A DNA stretch of 61,616 nucleotides from Nostoc sp. NMS8. GTDB lineage: Bacteria > Cyanobacteriota > Cyanobacteriia > Cyanobacteriales > Nostocaceae. The notes under the pieces were generated by a model. The model searched no databases. It was not told where the DNA came from and saw only the letters and a program-made list of their open reading frames with translations. The stretch is taken from contig NZ_JABXKK010000033.1 of NCBI RefSeq assembly GCF_017115045.1, forward strand, positions 1 to 61,616. Reading direction: 5' to 3'. Shown here one piece after another: positions 58,736 to 61,616 of the stretch; the stretch's first letter is position 1, and the number at the start of each line of letters is the position of its first letter. Made by a program: the position numbers and the translations under genes.

Positions 58736-58928
58736 TCATTAATTCGCAGGCTTACGATTGTACCTCAAATTGAGTAACCACAGATGAATTATCAATCATT
58801 CAATTTGGGGATTAGGGACTGGGGACAAATGACAAATGACTAACCTTGTTACATAAATCGCAACAATACAAGCTTTGAGTTTTTCTTCAGTAATACTGGG
58901 GTTAACTTCATCCATCTGAGGATAGATT

Positions 58929-59855
58929 ATGTATACTTCGACTAAATTACCGCGCACATCTGCTTTATTTTTAAGTGCGTTATTAGGAGGGGTGATTTTT
59001 ACTAGTTGCGCCTCTTCTGAACGCTCAACAAATTCGGCTTTACCTCAAGTGGCCGCCGATGGGATGGCAAATCGAGCATCTGCACCTGCCCGTGAAAACA
59101 GTATTTCTCAAAAGGCGGAAGCTGCACCAATAGCCCATTCTCGTCCCCAACTCATCAAAAAGGCAGCAATCTCTTTGACTGTCAACTCTGTAGATAAGAC
59201 TGTTGATGCTGTTTCGCAAATTATCAATCAACAGCAAGGGGATTTAATCGGGTTGAAACAACAACAACCCAAAAACGACAACCCGCGTCACACAGCAACC
59301 ATCCAATTGCGGATACCAGAGAACCTGCTGGAACCTACCTTAGAACAACTAGCTAAATTGGGCACTGTTAATAGTCGTAATATCACTGCCGAAGATGTAG
59401 GCGATCGCCTGGTAGATTTCCAAGCTAGATTAACCAATTTGCAAAAGACTGAAGCTAATTTGCAAAAAATTATGGATCGGGCAGGTTCTATTAGAGATGT
59501 GCTTAGTGTTTCTCAAGAGCTAAGTAATATACGGCAAACCATAGAACAAATTGATGCCCAACTGAAAAACCTCAAAAATCAAGTTGCTTATTCCACTATT
59601 ACGCTGAACCTAGAAGCAGCAGTTTCTAGCACCAGTCCCCAACCTGCCTTAGGTTTGCAAGTTCAGGAAACTTGGAACAACTCTACCCATTCTCTAGGTG
59701 CATTTTCCGTTGGCTTACTTAAACTGGGTATTTGGTTAATTGTTTACAGCCCCTATTTGTTAATTTTTGTTGCTCTTATCTATGGCTTTACGCGTTGGCG
59801 GCGAACTCATTCCCCACGTTTGACACAAACATCAAAGTCAACTACTTCTGAGTGA
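58929..59855 (+). CDS. DUF4349 lipoprotein
   Basis: A 308-residue protein with an N-terminal signal and lipobox-like FTSC (LGGVIFTSCASS), a low-complexity stretch, the DUF4349 domain (KKAAISLTVNSVDKTVDAVS; TIQLRIPENLLEPTLEQLAK; SRNITAEDVGDRLVDFQARL), a coiled coil (about 180-225) and a C-terminal membrane helix (LIVYSPYLLIFVALIYGF). It would be anchored to the membrane at both ends with the coiled coil outside. The family function is unknown. It is divergent from ilvC. Confidence 0.85.
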   Translation: MYTSTKLPRTSALFLSALLGGVIFTSCASSERSTNSALPQVAADGMANRASAPARENSISQKAEAAPIAHSRPQLIKKAAISLTVNSVDKTVDAVSQIINQQQGDLIGLKQQQPKNDNPRHTATIQLRIPENLLEPTLEQLAKLGTVNSRNITAEDVGDRLVDFQARLTNLQKTEANLQKIMDRAGSIRDVLSVSQELSNIRQTIEQIDAQLKNLKNQVAYSTITLNLEAAVSSTSPQPALGLQVQETWNNSTHSLGAFSVGLLKLGIWLIVYSPYLLIFVALIYGFTRWRRTHSPRLTQTSKSTTSE

Positions 59856-60089
59856 ACCTGCATAAACCCTACATCTACCTTTGATAAATCTATACAAGCA
59901 AATCGGGATTTAAATATTTCAAGCCTTTATGGTTTGAACCTTTCGCTTGAAAAGTTTTGTTTATCTTGTAGCCTCGCTCACTTTAATACTTTTTCAAATG
60001 TAAAGAGCAATACAAAATATATGATGACATTTTTGATACAAATTTGTTAAGAATAGTTACAATAGTCGGCATACACGATAATATTTCTT

Positions 60090-61445
60090 ATGGTAAATTC
60101 ACTTGACAATAATCCACCCCATCAAGTAGTGATCGTTGGCGGTGGTTTTGGTGGACTTTATGCGGCAAAAACACTCGCCAAGGCGGCAGTCAAAGTTACC
60201 CTAATCGATAAACGTAACTTTCATCTATTTCAACCCCTTTTATATCAAGTCGCCACAGGTGCGCTATCTCCTGCTGATATCTCCTCACCGTTGCGTTCTG
60301 TCCTCAGCAAGAGCAAGAATACGAAAGTGCTGCTGGGAGAGGTGAATAATATCGATCCAGAAGCCAAACAAGTCACTGTGGGCAACGAAGCAATAGCTTA
60401 CGATACGTTAATTGTCGCCACAGGTGCAAAGCATTCCTACTTTGGCAAAGATAACTGGGAAGAATTCGCCCCAGGCTTGAAAACTGTAGAAGATGCCATA
60501 GAAATGCGTAGCCGGATTTTTTCGGCCTTTGAAGCCGCAGAAAAAGAAACCGATCCAGAAAAACGCCGTGCTTGGTTAACTTTTGTAATTGTGGGTGGTG
60601 GCCCAACAGGTGTAGAGTTAGCTGGTGCGATCGCAGAATTGGCAAATCAAACCCTCAAAGAAGATTTCCGCAACATTGACACCTCAGAAGCCAAGATTTT
60701 GCTATTAGAAGGGCTGGATCGGATTTTGCCACCCTTTGCACCAGAGTTATCACAAGAAGCGGAAGCATCCTTGACGCGCTTGGGTGTGGTTGTCCAGACA
60801 AAAACACTGGTAACAAATATTGAAAACGATGTTGTTACCCTCAAACAAGGCGATGAAGTAAAAGAGATTGCCTCAAAAACGGTATTATGGGCAGCAGGTG
60901 TGAAAGCTTCGGCAATGGGCAAAGTGCTAGCAGAACACACAGGTGCAGAGTGCGATCGCGCTGGACGGATTATCGTTGAACCTGACTTGAGTGTTAAGGG
61001 ACATCCGAATATTTTTGTAGTTGGCGACTTAGCAAATTTTTCTCATCAAAATGGTAAACCGCTACCCGGTGTTGCACCTGTAGCGAAGCAGCAAGGTGAA
61101 TATGTAGCAGAACTAGTCCAAAAGCGGCTTGTAGGTAACAATTTGCCACCCTTTGCTTATACCGATCATGGTAGTTTGGCAATGATTGGGCACAATTCTG
61201 CTGTAGTAGATTTAGGCTTTATCAAGCTGAAAGGTTTCGTTGCATGGCTATTTTGGCTGTTGATTCACATCTACTTCTTAATTGAATTTAACAACAAATT
61301 AGTAGTAATGATTCAGTGGGCATGGAACTATTTCACCCGTAATCGCGGAGCAAGATTGATTACAGGTAAAGAATCAATTACGGAGTTTGTAATTAGCGAT
61401 CACAACAGTTATTCAGCCGAGAATAAACAGCCGCTAAATGTCTAA
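60090..61445 (+). CDS. Type II NADH dehydrogenase (NDH-2)
   Basis: A 451-residue single-subunit flavoprotein that oxidises NAD(P)H and reduces quinone without proton pumping, possibly acting as a redox sensor in cyanobacteria. It has two dinucleotide motifs, VIVGGGFGGLYAAKTLAKA for FAD and VIVGGGPTGVELAGAIAEL for NADH, plus NIFVVGDLANF for the FAD ribityl group. The C-terminal hydrophobic segment (LKGFVAWLFWLLIHIYFLIE) attaches it to the membrane. Length and motifs are normal. Confidence 0.93.
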   Translation: MVNSLDNNPPHQVVIVGGGFGGLYAAKTLAKAAVKVTLIDKRNFHLFQPLLYQVATGALSPADISSPLRSVLSKSKNTKVLLGEVNNIDPEAKQVTVGNEAIAYDTLIVATGAKHSYFGKDNWEEFAPGLKTVEDAIEMRSRIFSAFEAAEKETDPEKRRAWLTFVIVGGGPTGVELAGAIAELANQTLKEDFRNIDTSEAKILLLEGLDRILPPFAPELSQEAEASLTRLGVVVQTKTLVTNIENDVVTLKQGDEVKEIASKTVLWAAGVKASAMGKVLAEHTGAECDRAGRIIVEPDLSVKGHPNIFVVGDLANFSHQNGKPLPGVAPVAKQQGEYVAELVQKRLVGNNLPPFAYTDHGSLAMIGHNSAVVDLGFIKLKGFVAWLFWLLIHIYFLIEFNNKLVVMIQWAWNYFTRNRGARLITGKESITEFVISDHNSYSAENKQPLNV

Positions 61446-61566
61446 TTAGTCATTAGTCATTTGTCATTAGTTATTCTCCCCCCATAGGTGTCAACTTAAG
61501 CTGGAAATAGCTTATCTGTTGGCTTCCATGCCCGCCCGGAAATAAATTTTTTTGGCTTTTAGCTTA

Positions 61567-61616
61567 AGTCTACTGAAGTAGACTGGAGATTTTTGGCGAT
61601 ATTTAGTCATCTTCAG
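61567..61616. repeat. Two-hairpin repeat, relative of 1012-1180, cut by window edge
   Basis: AGTCTACT/AGTAGACT (61567-61584, 2-nt loop) is followed 20 bp later by AGTCATCT and the start of its complement (61605-61616) before the window ends. The arrangement equals that of the copy at 1071-1119, with other bases in both arms. Confidence 0.6.

Overview
The window comes from a cyanobacterium, most probably a filamentous, heterocyst-forming Nostocales (Nostoc/Anabaena-like). The evidence is a complete photosystem I PsaB, a PsaJ-like subunit, a one-helix high-light-inducible protein, frequent GCGATCGC (HIP1) octamers inside and between genes, multi-PAS histidine kinases of the Nostoc type and abundant short palindromic intergenic repeats. 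No rRNA, tRNA or CRISPR array was recognised.

Layout. 0-1.2 kb: a frameshifted IS5-type transposase running off the left edge and a two-hairpin repeat. 1.6-4.5 kb: GH2 glycosidase and galT, overlapping. 5.0-9.5 kb: a small hydrophilic protein, a solitary psaB (minus strand) with a single-helix protein upstream that resembles PsaX at its C-terminus, and a broken vapBC pair. 9.6-12.2 kb: an M24 peptidase-fold protein lacking most metal ligands, galK and a cupin-like gene. 13-17.5 kb: a two-gene RND efflux system. 18-21.4 kb: gene debris, a PhyH-type dioxygenase, a GH43 glycosidase and a DUF4383 membrane protein. 21.9-22.9 kb: an apparently complete IS630 element. 23.4-29.7 kb: a glycosyltransferase/UDP-galactopyranose mutase fusion, a GH1/RmlD-like fusion and galE. 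29.8-40.2 kb: uvsE, a ClC transporter, hflX, isoaspartyl peptidase, an ATP-grasp ligase, an MFS transporter, a Crp/Fnr regulator and a lone CheB methylesterase domain. 40.3-46.6 kb: low gene density, with remnants of a KAP-like NTPase, crtO, phaC and phaA, mixed with intact stress and photosynthesis genes (Hli, general-stress protein, small membrane protein, SDR, PsaJ-like, Mn catalase). 46.7-53.3 kb: a kinase operon with the scar of a deleted third kinase. 53.9-57.5 kb: EgtD, an OvoA/EgtB-like sulfoxide synthase and a fatty-acid-hydroxylase-family enzyme. 57.7-61.4 kb: ilvC, a DUF4349 lipoprotein and type II NADH dehydrogenase.

How it works together. GH2, galT, galK and galE give a nearly complete Leloir route from beta-galactosides to UDP-galactose/UDP-glucose. 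The UGM fusion could turn UDP-galactopyranose into UDP-galactofuranose for a surface glycan, while the GH43 and GH1/RmlD proteins suggest glycan trimming or sugar-nucleotide tailoring. PsaB, the PsaX-like and PsaJ-like proteins and Hli suggest accessory photosystem I parts for a special condition. EgtD plus the sulfoxide synthase suggest a thiol-histidine antioxidant, and Mn catalase and the general-stress protein fit an oxidative or desiccation theme.

The other theme is decay: at least seven genes are frameshifted, truncated or fused out of frame by deletion, and one deletion junction falls exactly on a HIP1 octamer. Several MITE-like families are present in two or more copies.
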